A stretch of 13,285 nucleotides of DNA from CAYFHQ01 sp964342805 (GTDB lineage Bacteria; Bacillota; Clostridia; Peptostreptococcales; Acidaminobacteraceae). Shown here in pieces: positions 6,816 to 13,285 of this stretch. The notes under the pieces are model-generated. The model did not search any database. It was not told the origin of the DNA and saw nothing but the letters and a program-made list of their open reading frames with translations. The stretch spans positions 1 through 13,285 of the forward strand of contig CAYFHQ010000104.1 of assembly GCA_964342805.1 (NCBI GenBank), in the 5' to 3' direction. Both the position numbers and the translations under genes were made by a program. Numbering within the stretch: the first letter of the stretch is position 1; the number at the start of each line of letters is the position of its first letter.

Positions 6816-6844
6816 ATTGCACAGGGGTGTGTCCGATCTGTGAA
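6816..6844 (-). promoter_or_regulatory. Likely sigma-A promoter of the helical hypothetical gene
   Basis: On the minus strand TTCACA (6844-6839) precedes TGCAAT (6821-6816) with an ideal 17-base spacer. The -35 matches 5 of 6 and the -10 matches 4 of 6 bases. The site is in the 97-base gap between the NUDIX gene and this gene, in the right orientation. Part of the NUDIX operon transcript could also read through, since no terminator is visible here. Confidence 0.45.
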
Positions 6845-6864
6845 CTTTCTGACATTTTTATGAT

Positions 6865-7497
6865 CTAATCGAAATAGGTTATCCGGTTGTTCTGACGAAT
6901 GGCTTCAACACATTGATACAACTGGTCATAGGTGTTTCGTCCCACCGACAGGTCTGGTAGCTGGTCTAGTGGAAAGAAACCACTGTCCGTTGTTTCTATG
7001 TTCTCTTGGTGGCTGCCTCCTACATATCTACAGGCAACAAATACACAGTAGACCTCATAGGGAAAGGGGGTTTCATGGTGCTTTTTCCTGTCATAGACGG
7101 CTAATATCCATTCTGGGTGGACCGCAACGCCCGACTCCTCCATACATTCTTTTTTCACATTTTCTGCAATGGAGTACTGAATGTCTGCCCATCCTCCTGG
7201 GAGGGACCAACGACCATCGCCCTCCTCCTTGACCAGAAGAACCTGGTTGTCTTTGAGGACCACTGCCCGCACCTCTACCTTTGGGGTATTGTAACCTGTT
7301 TCATTGGCAAACAAGTCCCTAATCACTTCTGCCTTTATCTCTGTATGCAAGGACAATATTTCTGCACTGATATCACGGATCCGTTGAAATCGTTCCAGGT
7401 CATACTTGTCCTTGGAGTAGGCCAAGCCAATTTGTCCTATGGCCTGGAGCTCCTTGGCCCAGTCCAACCACTGTCTGCTCATTTTTTCCTTGTCCAT
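6865..7497 (-). CDS. NUDIX hydrolase with N-terminal NUDIX-associated domain
   Basis: A 210-residue protein with an N-terminal helical region (about 7-65) like the NUDIX hydrolase N-terminal domain of Firmicutes, then a NUDIX fold (about 73-195). The family hydrolyses a nucleoside diphosphate linked to another group. The NUDIX box spans G102-V124: the metal-binding core KECMEESG (K116-G123) is intact, but the usual first glutamate is Y108 and the usual arginine is K116. My recollection is that this subfamily (YjhB-like) tolerates both changes, so it may be active. Start 7497 has AGGAGGG just upstream, overlapping the stop codon of the hydrolase gene. The eight-base gap means tight coupling. 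ATG at codon 6 is a weaker alternative. It is the last gene of the kinase, hydrolase, NUDIX operon. Confidence 0.9.
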   Translation of the reverse strand: MDKEKMSRQWLDWAKELQAIGQIGLAYSKDKYDLERFQRIRDISAEILSLHTEIKAEVIRDLFANETGYNTPKVEVRAVVLKDNQVLLVKEEGDGRWSLPGGWADIQYSIAENVKKECMEESGVAVHPEWILAVYDRKKHHETPFPYEVYCVFVACRYVGGSHQENIETTDSGFFPLDQLPDLSVGRNTYDQLYQCVEAIRQNNRITYFD

Positions 7498-7505
7498 GGG
7501 CCCTC

Positions 7506-8294
7506 CTAGGCGTCTATAAAGGAGAACAAGGTCTTGTAAAAGGTCTCCTTACCATATACTTCATTCCACGGTTCATGACCACACCGGTCTATGACACGCA
7601 TTTCAAAGTCCCCTAGGACCTGACTTAAGGGTTGTCTAACCCCATCCACCGGGTGCGGGTCGTAATCGCCATGGATGGCCAAAACAGGACACTGGATGTC
7701 CTTGCCATAAGCCACCAGTTGGCCTGACTTTCGCAGTTGACCTGCTTGAGGCATGAGACTTTTAAAGTGGTCCGGTCGATAGTCCACGGCATGGCTGTTT
7801 TTATCAATGGCTTCAAAGGAGTCAAGGGCCGTCATGATCCCGCCCAGTTGGCCAAAACAAGCTTTCTCCTCTGCCTCAGGTAGGCCACCACCGAATATAG
7901 CCCCTGCCAGCCGATTGATTTCAGCCTCTTGGTCAGGGGGCATTCTCTGGGCCCTGGTGGCATTCATTTGTGCCACATAAGAAACATCGAAGGGACCAGA
8001 ACCCACCAGCACCAGTTTACTCACCCTTCTTGGATGGGTCGCTGCATAAACATAGGCCAGCCAAGCCCCCCAAGAATGACCAATCAGGGTCACAGGCTCC
8101 GTACAACTCGCCTTAATCTGGTCATTGAGTTCTTCCACTTGACCTTCCACTGACCCTTGTCCTTGGAAGGGCTCTAGGGCGGAATGCCTCTTGCCAATTT
8201 CCTGGGCCAGGGCCCCTACACTTCCAGGCGCGCCGGGGCCGCCATGTAGCACTACTACCTGGGGACTTCCTTGGCCATATTGTCGTGTTTTCAT
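7506..8294 (-). CDS. Alpha/beta hydrolase (proline-iminopeptidase-like)
   Basis: A 262-residue alpha/beta-fold hydrolase. The oxyanion-hole motif HGGPG (17-21) and the nucleophile elbow GHSWG with S74 are clear. The acid is D212 in HGDYDP and the base is H240 in RCGHEPW, completing the triad. HGGPG plus GHSWG is shared with prolyl iminopeptidases and their relatives, but the cap region (about 105-190) is not distinctive, so peptidase, esterase or lactonase activity is possible. There is no signal peptide, so it acts in the cytoplasm. Start 8294 has GGAG seven bases upstream. It lies 19 bases after the phosphotransferase stop and 8 bases before the NUDIX start, in the middle of a three-gene operon. 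Confidence 0.9.
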   Translation of the reverse strand: MKTRQYGQGSPQVVVLHGGPGAPGSVGALAQEIGKRHSALEPFQGQGSVEGQVEELNDQIKASCTEPVTLIGHSWGAWLAYVYAATHPRRVSKLVLVGSGPFDVSYVAQMNATRAQRMPPDQEAEINRLAGAIFGGGLPEAEEKACFGQLGGIMTALDSFEAIDKNSHAVDYRPDHFKSLMPQAGQLRKSGQLVAYGKDIQCPVLAIHGDYDPHPVDGVRQPLSQVLGDFEMRVIDRCGHEPWNEVYGKETFYKTLFSFIDA

Positions 8295-8313
8295 TTGATC
8301 ACTCCTTTTTTGT

Positions 8314-9330
8314 TCACTCCTTTAAGGTACCAAAAGCCTCATGTAGTGCCTTGTCTATGTCCTTGCCCTGTTCGAGGATACTCCTGCACATATTGGTTCG
8401 CCAGAAGCCAAATGTCTTCAGGGAAGTGTTACTCATGGTTCCATCTAAGTATCCATAAAATCCAAAAAAGCTCAGTAAAATCTGGGCGAAGATCAATCGA
8501 TGTGCGTTTAGAATATCAAAGCGCGGCAGTCTAAACTGTTCTAAATACAAGCGCCAATAGGCCACATAACCCTTAATGTCAAAATGACCATTTTTGCAGG
8601 CCTGTGAACTATAGGTGTATGACCGGACCACTTCCCATGCGAGTGGTAGGCTACAGGCACCCGTTAGGTCAATCACTGCAAACTTAGACCCCCTTGCGAT
8701 CAACTGAAGTATGTTGAAGTCTCCATGGCTAGGACCAACTGAGAACTTCTCATATGGAAAAGGCCTCTCCAACAAGCTACTGAGCTGGGCAATTCGCCAA
8801 CGGGCGTCTTCCATGAGTTGGTGACGTTCTTCCCAGTCAGATGCCTCAGCATTTTTAATGATTTGCTCAAACTGACTGATCCGCTTGGCTACAAAGGACT
8901 CCGGTATCTTGTATTGAAACAAGTCCCGCTCCTTTAAATCTTCTGACTCAAACAATCGATGAATGCGGCCCAAGGTTGAAGCTGCCTGGTCAACCAGCCA
9001 AGGGGGACCTTGATTCATTTCAAAGGTCTGCCCTTCAATCAAAGCTTGAACGGTTACCCGATCTTGCCCTATTGTACTCATATAGTCGCCATCTAAAGAC
9101 CTTTTGAACACCGACGATTGAATACCACTGTCATTGAGGAGACCTGCCAATCGAACCTCCTGCAGGACGTCTGCATTGGTAAACTTAGGCTCGATAAACT
9201 TGACCACCCATTTTCCAGTGGTTGTTGCCACGAAGTAACATTCCGAAGAACTTATAGAGGCAGGTGTGACCTCCCCAATGGACCCCAATCCATAGGCCTT
9301 TATACAGGCTTCCAAACGCTTCCGACTCAT
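8314..9330 (-). CDS. Phosphotransferase of the aminoglycoside phosphotransferase/homoserine-kinase-like fold
   Basis: About 338 residues with the APH-type protein-kinase-like fold. Numbered from the 9330 start, K44 in VVKF and E58 are the likely ATP-binding pair. The catalytic loop is HGDFNILQ (H202-Q209) with D204, and D221 in VIDLTGA is the metal-binding acid. The canonical loop is HxDxxxxN; here the final position is Q209, not Asn. Downstream LPLAWEVVRSY fits phosphotransferases of this group. The substrate is unknown, and calling it drug resistance would be unsupported. The frame is open to ATG 9366. ATG 9330 is preferred because it starts just before the domain and has AAGGGG close upstream, though that spacing is short. 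It is the first gene of the operon with hydrolase and NUDIX, divergent from the GGDEF gene. Confidence 0.82.
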   Translation of the reverse strand: MSRKRLEACIKAYGLGSIGEVTPASISSSECYFVATTTGKWVVKFIEPKFTNADVLQEVRLAGLLNDSGIQSSVFKRSLDGDYMSTIGQDRVTVQALIEGQTFEMNQGPPWLVDQAASTLGRIHRLFESEDLKERDLFQYKIPESFVAKRISQFEQIIKNAEASDWEERHQLMEDARWRIAQLSSLLERPFPYEKFSVGPSHGDFNILQLIARGSKFAVIDLTGACSLPLAWEVVRSYTYSSQACKNGHFDIKGYVAYWRLYLEQFRLPRFDILNAHRLIFAQILLSFFGFYGYLDGTMSNTSLKTFGFWRTNMCRSILEQGKDIDKALHEAFGTLKE

Positions 9331-9460
9331 TTCCCCTTCTTTCTCATCCATAGAATATCTTACCATTTCCCAGGTCCAAATGGCTATTTTGATCTAAACT
9401 TCCATGGATGTGAGAAAAATCCCATTCTGGGGTATAAGTGAAATGAAAAAGGAGAAAAGC

Positions 9461-10654
9461 ATGGAAGTGTTCAAAGTACTGGATCCCAAAACCTTGGTCA
9501 TCATATTATCTATGATTCACGTCACTGTGTCCCTGTCCTTCATGGTGGCTTCTTTTACCTACAAGCAAACTTCACTGAGGATTTTCACCCTGGGCACCAT
9601 CCTCAGCGGCTTGGGCTTTTTCATGCTGTCCTACCAGGGGATCAACGACCCCTTCTTTAATATCATGGTAGCCAACCTCTTGCTAATTACAGGTGAGCTC
9701 TTAGTCATGCAGGGCCTAGTCCGCTTTTTAGGCAAGCCTTTTCCATGGCATTTCCTAGCCATTGGCCTGATCATCCATACGGCCCTCTTCACCTACTACT
9801 TGTACATTGTGCCGGACACTGCTGCCCGGATTGTTATCTTTAGCCTAGAGCAGATCCTCATCAATGGGATTGTGGCTAGTCTCTTCCTCCGCCACTACCT
9901 CAAAGAAAATGAAATGAACGCCCTCCACATGACCCTGCTATATGGACTATTTTCCCTCATGTTTATACTACGAATTGGAAATGTCGTTAGGGTGGGCCAA
10001 GTGCCACAACTGTTCCGTGTAGCCCTTCCCCTCCAACTGACCGTCCTCTTCTCCATGTTTATGGCGGTTTCCAGAGGCTATGTCTTTATCCTCATGGTGG
10101 TCAACCGCTTGCAAAAGCGCCTTGTGGAAAAATCAGCTATGCTAGAAAACTTGTCTTATGTGGACCACCTAACCGGCGTCCATAACCTACGGTCAATCAT
10201 GAATAAACTGGTTGAAGAACTACCCAGGACGGCCCGCTACCACCACGTGACCAGCATTGCCCTAATCGACCTGGACCATTTCAAGCAGGTCAATGACCAA
10301 TTTGGCCATATCTTTGGAGACGAGGTCCTTCGCACCTTTGCTACCATGGCTAAAAACCACCTCCGGGAGACCGACGCTGTCGGCCGATACGGGGGTGAGG
10401 AGTTTCTCTTGGTACTTCCTGAAACGCCCGTCCGTGAGGCTGTCGAAATTGTCGACCGCTTACGTAACCAGTTGAAAGACCATGTTTGGGACGGCAATGA
10501 GGTTATCCTGACCTTCAGCGCTGGTCTTCTGGAACTGGAAGAACGCCATTGTTCCCTAGACGTCAGAACCCTAATAGACTCTGCTGATGTGGCCCTCTAT
10601 AAGGCCAAGACAGAAGGTAGGGACCGAACGGTTGTTGCCAACCATCACATATAA
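9461..10654 (+). CDS. Membrane diguanylate cyclase, seven-helix sensor plus GGDEF
   Basis: A 397-residue protein predicted to make cyclic di-GMP from two GTP at the membrane. About seven hydrophobic helices occupy residues 11-33, 41-58, 67-86, 96-117, 122-143, 155-172 and 185-212. A short coiled linker (about 214-232) leads to the GGDEF domain beginning DHLTGVHN (235-242). The metal-binding DLDHFKQVND (270-279) is intact and the signature is GGEEF (311-315), an active variant. The inhibitory I-site RETD (302-305) lies exactly five residues before it, so product feedback is expected. The start at 9461 is preferred for AAGGAG seven bases upstream. ATG 9443 and ATG 9404 in the same frame have weaker sites. 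It is divergent from the kinase operon and ends at a terminator. The sensed signal is unknown. Confidence 0.92.
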   Translation: MEVFKVLDPKTLVIILSMIHVTVSLSFMVASFTYKQTSLRIFTLGTILSGLGFFMLSYQGINDPFFNIMVANLLLITGELLVMQGLVRFLGKPFPWHFLAIGLIIHTALFTYYLYIVPDTAARIVIFSLEQILINGIVASLFLRHYLKENEMNALHMTLLYGLFSLMFILRIGNVVRVGQVPQLFRVALPLQLTVLFSMFMAVSRGYVFILMVVNRLQKRLVEKSAMLENLSYVDHLTGVHNLRSIMNKLVEELPRTARYHHVTSIALIDLDHFKQVNDQFGHIFGDEVLRTFATMAKNHLRETDAVGRYGGEEFLLVLPETPVREAVEIVDRLRNQLKDHVWDGNEVILTFSAGLLELEERHCSLDVRTLIDSADVALYKAKTEGRDRTVVANHHI

Positions 10655-10660
10655 AACAAG

Positions 10661-10700
10661 AAAGACCTTGAAGAATGGTCCCCCATCCTTCAAGGTCTTT
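10661..10700. terminator. Bidirectional terminator after the GGDEF gene
   Basis: The 18-base arms 10661-10678 and 10683-10700 pair with one mismatch around a 4-base loop; the outer part AAAGACCTTGAAG/CTTCAAGGTCTTT is perfect. It begins 7 bases after the GGDEF stop and lies 32 bases from the end of the converging protease gene, so it probably serves both. Confidence 0.85.
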
Positions 10701-10731
10701 ACTAATTTAGACTACATGGAAAATATCAAAC

Positions 10732-12165
10732 TTATTGAAGTGCCTTCACCGCATTCAGGTGGCCGTTGCCAAAAATCTTCTTTTCATTTCCATTTACGGA
10801 ATCAACACCATTGGTTTTTAGCATTTTTGCAATCTCTTTTGCAGGCAGGTCTGGATACTTGTCAATCAAAAGACCTGCAACTGCAGACACCTTAGGGGCA
10901 GACATGGATGTTCCAACGGAGTAATAGTATCCACCGTCTTCACCAGTACTGAAGCAGAATTCATTGTAGTAAAGCTTTTGAACCAAGTACTCATCGAATG
11001 TACCGTTCGCCTTATGTTCCATATATACACGGTAGTCCCCACCTGGTGCTGCAATATCTATAAAGCCTGCACCGAAGTTTGAGTATAGGGCCAAGATATC
11101 ATTAGGACCTGTTGCGGAAACCGTCACGATGTTTGGATAAATAGCTGGTACGTTAAAGCCAGCACCTCTAAACTCATATCCGTCTTCACCATACTCTGCG
11201 TTCAAGAATGCTGTAACTTCACTCTTGTTTGTACAGTCAATTCCGTCGTTTCCAGCCGCAACTACAATAACGATGTCTTTTTGCTGTACATACTGAACGG
11301 CGCGCTTATAAGCTGTAAAGTCTGCCACATCATTACCCAGCTTTTCAACTTCACCGGTCTCTGGATCTGTATAGAAGGTTTGTCCAAGAAGGTCAAACCC
11401 ACCTAAACTCATGGAAAGAACATCAACGCCGTCGTCTGCTGCTGCGATCATGGCATTAATAATCCAAGCCGACTCAGCTGAACCTTTACCAAATACGCGG
11501 TAAGCTCTAAATCCGATTTCTGGAGCAACACCCAACATACCACCGTTGGCTGCAATGGAACCAGCAACGTGGGTACCATGGCCATGGAGGTCATTGACTG
11601 CATTGATGTCTCCAGTCTCATAAGGTTCTTCACCAGCATATCCACCAGCAGGTACAAAGTTCTTTGATCCTGGCAGTAGGTTGCCAACTAGGTCAGCGTG
11701 GTCTGGATCGATGCCTGTGTCAACAACACCGATAACAACGTCATGGGAACCCTTGCCCAGCTCATAGCTGGCACCATTTTCAGTAATTCGCTGAATATCC
11801 CATTGACGATCCCAGAAATATGCACCGTCTGTCATTTCTTTTGCTGTTTCAGTAACTTGAATGCGCTCTGCCTGAGGTAGGGCCCACTTGATTGAAGGAT
11901 TCACCACTTGAACACCCGCCAAACCCTTGAGTGCTTTTATGGAACTTTTGGGTGCACGTACTTGGGCAAACCCGATTTGTGGAACAGATTGAACCAACTC
12001 AGCGCCCATGGCTTCCAGGTCCTGCTCAAGAGTAGCTGGCAATGAAGACTCCGTAAACAAAACAGAGTATGATTTCATTTCAACATTTGCAAACACAGCT
12101 CCAGTTGGGAGCATAAGGCCCAGCAACATGGTGAGCACAACCACTAAAGACAATACTTTTTTCAA
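10732..12165 (-). CDS. Secreted S8-family (subtilisin-like) serine protease
   Basis: A 477-residue exported preproprotease. The signal peptide is KK, then a hydrophobic stretch VLSLVVVLTMLLGLML, with likely cleavage after AVFA (A26). A short I9-like prodomain (about 31-95) comes next. The catalytic triad is complete: D149 in VVDTGIDP, H196 in HGHGTHVAG, S420 in GTSMSAP, with oxyanion N306 in AAGNDG. The sequence before the catalytic core, QWDIQRITENGASYELGKG, resembles lantibiotic-leader-type S8 peptidases (LanP), but no lantibiotic genes are nearby. Two cysteines, in IDCTNK and NEFCFS, could form a disulfide. The TTG at 12165 is chosen as start because AAGGGGG lies eight bases upstream and it precedes the signal peptide exactly; the frame to 12222 lacks a good site. 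A long structured leader precedes it. Confidence 0.92.
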   Translation of the reverse strand: MKKVLSLVVVLTMLLGLMLPTGAVFANVEMKSYSVLFTESSLPATLEQDLEAMGAELVQSVPQIGFAQVRAPKSSIKALKGLAGVQVVNPSIKWALPQAERIQVTETAKEMTDGAYFWDRQWDIQRITENGASYELGKGSHDVVIGVVDTGIDPDHADLVGNLLPGSKNFVPAGGYAGEEPYETGDINAVNDLHGHGTHVAGSIAANGGMLGVAPEIGFRAYRVFGKGSAESAWIINAMIAAADDGVDVLSMSLGGFDLLGQTFYTDPETGEVEKLGNDVADFTAYKRAVQYVQQKDIVIVVAAGNDGIDCTNKSEVTAFLNAEYGEDGYEFRGAGFNVPAIYPNIVTVSATGPNDILALYSNFGAGFIDIAAPGGDYRVYMEHKANGTFDEYLVQKLYYNEFCFSTGEDGGYYYSVGTSMSAPKVSAVAGLLIDKYPDLPAKEIAKMLKTNGVDSVNGNEKKIFGNGHLNAVKALQ

Positions 12166-12200
12166 ATTATTTTCCCCCTTAACTCTTATAACTCCTGAAC

Positions 12201-12238
12201 AAAAAAAGATCCTCCTTTGCAATAAAATGCAAGTGAGG
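12201..12238 (-). promoter_or_regulatory. Terminator-like hairpin in the protease leader (possible attenuator)
   Basis: On the minus strand the arm 12238-12228 (CCTCACTTGCA) pairs with 12221-12211 (TGCAAAGGAGG): ten base pairs with one bulged A on each side and a 6-base loop. Three bases later come seven T (12207-12201). This is intrinsic-terminator architecture, 36 bases before the TTG start of the protease and in the same orientation. No gene ends here: the next gene upstream already has its own terminator about 400 bases away. Attenuation of the protease is the natural inference, but it is untested, and the stem is only moderately strong. Confidence 0.5.
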
Positions 12239-12298
12239 CATGAACTGTGTGACTAGGTTGTTTGCAAGATAAGTGAGGTCTCTACTAGGACTGTTTGC
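12228..12298. repeat. Imperfect tandem duplication, about 35-base period
   Basis: Copy 1 (12228-12265) and copy 2 (12263-12298) share the same order of words: TGCAAG, then AGTGAGG (GTGAGG in copy 1), then ACTAGG, then TGTTTGC (TTGTTTGC in copy 1). Their spacers differ. The last three bases of copy 1 are the first three of copy 2. It lies in the protease leader, and the left end forms one arm of the terminator-like hairpin. Confidence 0.6.
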
Positions 12299-12314
12299 GT
12301 TCTTGGTCTATCCG

Positions 12315-12336
12315 CCAAACCTTGGTGTAAGGTTGG
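12315..12336 (-). promoter_or_regulatory. Stem-loop near the 5' end of the protease leader
   Basis: AACCTT (12318-12323) pairs with AAGGTT (12329-12334) around GGTGT. Two more C-G pairs flank a bulged A, for eight pairs in all. If the promoter at 12355-12384 is right, this stem begins about ten bases from the transcript's 5' end. It could stabilise the RNA or form part of a regulatory structure with the repeats downstream. Confidence 0.4.
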
Positions 12337-12354
12337 AGTGTAATGAGTTTATAT

Positions 12355-12384
12355 TATGTACGAATATTTTATTATGTATCACAA
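12355..12384 (-). promoter_or_regulatory. Possible promoter of the protease gene
   Basis: On the minus strand TTGTGA (12384-12379) and TACATA (12360-12355) are 18 bases apart. The region is very AT-rich and contains other weak -10-like words (TACATAATA occurs twice), so the exact promoter is uncertain. This placement gives a leader of about 180 bases before the TTG at 12165. Confidence 0.3.
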
Positions 12385-12637
12385 TTTTTTTATGCCTACA
12401 AATAGAGTAACATAAATCTAAGAATTTGATACAAGGTTATTTCTTTTTGTTAACACTCCTTGATATTATGTTAATTTATTCATATATAATATAATTTTTA
12501 TCCAATTATCGACCAATACGTATTAGTTCATACGAATTCAACAACTTGTTTTTTCCATCATTTACATTACAAGTTTGTGGACTCTTCATAAATAAACACA
12601 AGAACACTCACATTTACTTTCGTAGCTTGTGCATAAA
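12385..12637. other. AT-rich intergenic stretch, no gene seen
   Basis: This stretch is much richer in A and T than the surrounding genes. It holds runs such as CATATATAATATAATTTTTAT near 12481 and short palindromes GTTAAC (12449-12454) and AATACGTATT (12516-12525). No frame has a ribosome site and protein-like sequence. It probably carries only upstream promoter or operator DNA for the protease, but no specific site can be assigned. Confidence 0.5.
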
Positions 12638-12671
12638 AAATACCCTCCTAGTCAATGACAGGAAGGTATTT
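12638..12671 (-). terminator. Terminator of the AIM24-family gene
   Basis: AAATACCCTCCT (12638-12649) pairs with AGGAAGGTATTT (12660-12671), with one mismatch, around a 10-base loop. On the minus strand it is followed by TTTTTT, so it is oriented to end the gene whose stop is at 12696-12698. Confidence 0.8.
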
Positions 12672-12695
12672 AAGAGTTGGTTGATTACAAATATC

Positions 12696-13285
12696 TTAAT
12701 CGTTGGACACATTCACATTGGCCAGTACTCTTTCAGCCAAGCGTGAGAATGGTAGAGATTGTAGCCAAACGTCTCCTGGTCCTTGGAGGGTTGCAAAGAA
12801 TAGACCTTCACCACCGAACAGGGCTGACTTGACACTGCCCACCATTTCAATATCGTACTCAACCGAGCTGGTCATGGCTACCATGCAGCCCGTGTCCACC
12901 CGTAGTTTTTCACCAGCAGCCAGACTCTTCTTAACGATCATGCCCCCAGCATGTAGGAAGGCCCGGCCGTCCCCTTCAATACTTTGAAGGATAAAACCTT
13001 CGCCACCAAAGAAGCCTGCACCCATTCGTTTTTGGAAGGCAATACTCAACTTGGTGCCTTTTGCAGCGCACAGGAAGGCGTCCTTTTGACAAAGAATACG
13101 GTTGCCATATTCAGACAACTCCAGGGGAACAATCTTACCTGGATAAGGAGACCCAAAAGCAACATGGGCAATGTTAGGCCCGTTGTTGGTGAAAGTGGTC
13201 ATAAATAGACTCTCACCGGTCAGCATTCTTTTACCAGCGTTCATGAGTTTCCCCATGAAACCACCACCGTCGTCTCCAGACCCGT
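12696..13285 (-). CDS. AIM24 / TIGR00266 (DUF124) family protein, 5' end outside the window
   Basis: The C-terminal 195 residues of a TIGR00266/AIM24-type protein, a family of unknown role built from repeated beta segments (TRAP-like fold). Family features are GKRMLTGESLFMTTF near the left end, the glycine-rich FFGGEGFILQ and its repeat LFGGEGLFFATL, and the LAAGEKLRVDTGCMVAM strand. Full members are about 220-270 residues, so roughly 30-70 N-terminal residues are missing. An ATG at 13256 exists, but the frame stays open to the window edge and encodes GSGDDGGGF just before it, a glycine-rich run expected inside the family, so 13256 is not the start. The stop is followed by a terminator 24 bases later. 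Its 24-plus-residue separation from the protease gene by a long gap argues against an operon. Confidence 0.88.
   Translation of the reverse strand, partial: GSGDDGGGFMGKLMNAGKRMLTGESLFMTTFTNNGPNIAHVAFGSPYPGKIVPLELSEYGNRILCQKDAFLCAAKGTKLSIAFQKRMGAGFFGGEGFILQSIEGDGRAFLHAGGMIVKKSLAAGEKLRVDTGCMVAMTSSVEYDIEMVGSVKSALFGGEGLFFATLQGPGDVWLQSLPFSRLAERVLANVNVSND

Noticed and set aside
7117..7509. 130-codon plus-strand frame opposite the NUDIX gene
   Set aside because: It is antisense to a clear NUDIX coding region, has no ribosome site, and the translation has no protein-like pattern.
12166..12222. N-terminal extension of the protease to 12222
   Set aside because: It starts in the terminator-like hairpin loop with no ribosome site; the TTG at 12165 has AAGGGGG at the right distance and gives a textbook signal peptide.
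12291..12305. ACGCAAAC on the minus strand, reminiscent of the ACGCAAAGC word of the cyclic di-GMP-I riboswitch
   Set aside because: The other conserved parts (GGGCAAACC-like P1b segment, the tetraloop and its receptor, the GGTAGC-GGGTTACC stem) are not found in the right places; a short match is expected by chance.
12546..12746. 66-codon plus-strand frame in the AT-rich gap
   Set aside because: It runs through the terminator of the AIM24-family gene and into that gene's 3' end, and has no ribosome site.
1..13285. Mobile elements, CRISPR arrays, tRNA or rRNA genes
   Set aside because: Reading both strands showed no transposase or integrase, no regularly spaced repeats, and no recognisable tRNA or rRNA sequence.

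Overview
The window looks like the chromosome of a low-to-mid GC Gram-positive bacterium (Bacillota, probably a clostridial lineage). Pointers are the strong purine-rich Shine-Dalgarno sites, one TTG and one probable GTG start, hairpin terminators with A/T tracts on both sides, and Firmicute-type protein families (M23 endopeptidase with a long extracytoplasmic region, secreted S8 protease, NUDIX with the Firmicute N-terminal domain). The genus cannot be named from the sequence. No rRNA, tRNA, insertion sequence, phage gene or CRISPR array was seen.

Layout. Bases 1-51 are the last codons of a plus-strand gene, followed by a hairpin. A membrane-anchored M23 endopeptidase follows (131-1813, +) and ends at a two-way terminator it shares with a GNAT acetyltransferase (1957-2421, -). 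A gap (2422-2698) holds a possible tiny plus-strand transcription unit. Next is a minus-strand operon read from 5532 to 2699: GNAT, DUF429 RNase H-like protein, SAM methyltransferase, DUF2161 PD-(D/E)XK protein. It diverges from a plus-strand GNAT of the phosphinothricin/methionine-sulfoximine type (5608-6102).

After a convergent terminator there is an unrecognised helical protein (6219-6767, -) with its own likely promoter. A tight minus-strand operon follows: phosphotransferase, alpha/beta hydrolase, NUDIX (9330 down to 6865). It diverges from a seven-helix membrane diguanylate cyclase (9461-10654, +). The right end carries a secreted subtilisin-like protease (10732-12165, -) behind a long AT-rich, structured leader, and the 3' part of an AIM24/TIGR00266-family gene that runs off the window (12696-13285, -).

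How the genes fit together. The middle is rich in small modifying enzymes (three GNATs, one methyltransferase, one kinase-like protein, one hydrolase, one NUDIX), typical of an accessory housekeeping or detoxification region. It is not a recognised pathway. The two parts least explained by known families are the protease leader, which has a hairpin, a tandem repeat and a terminator-like stem before the start codon, and the 2561-2722 promoter/RBS/15-codon ORF/terminator unit. Both are inferred from sequence by eye only.
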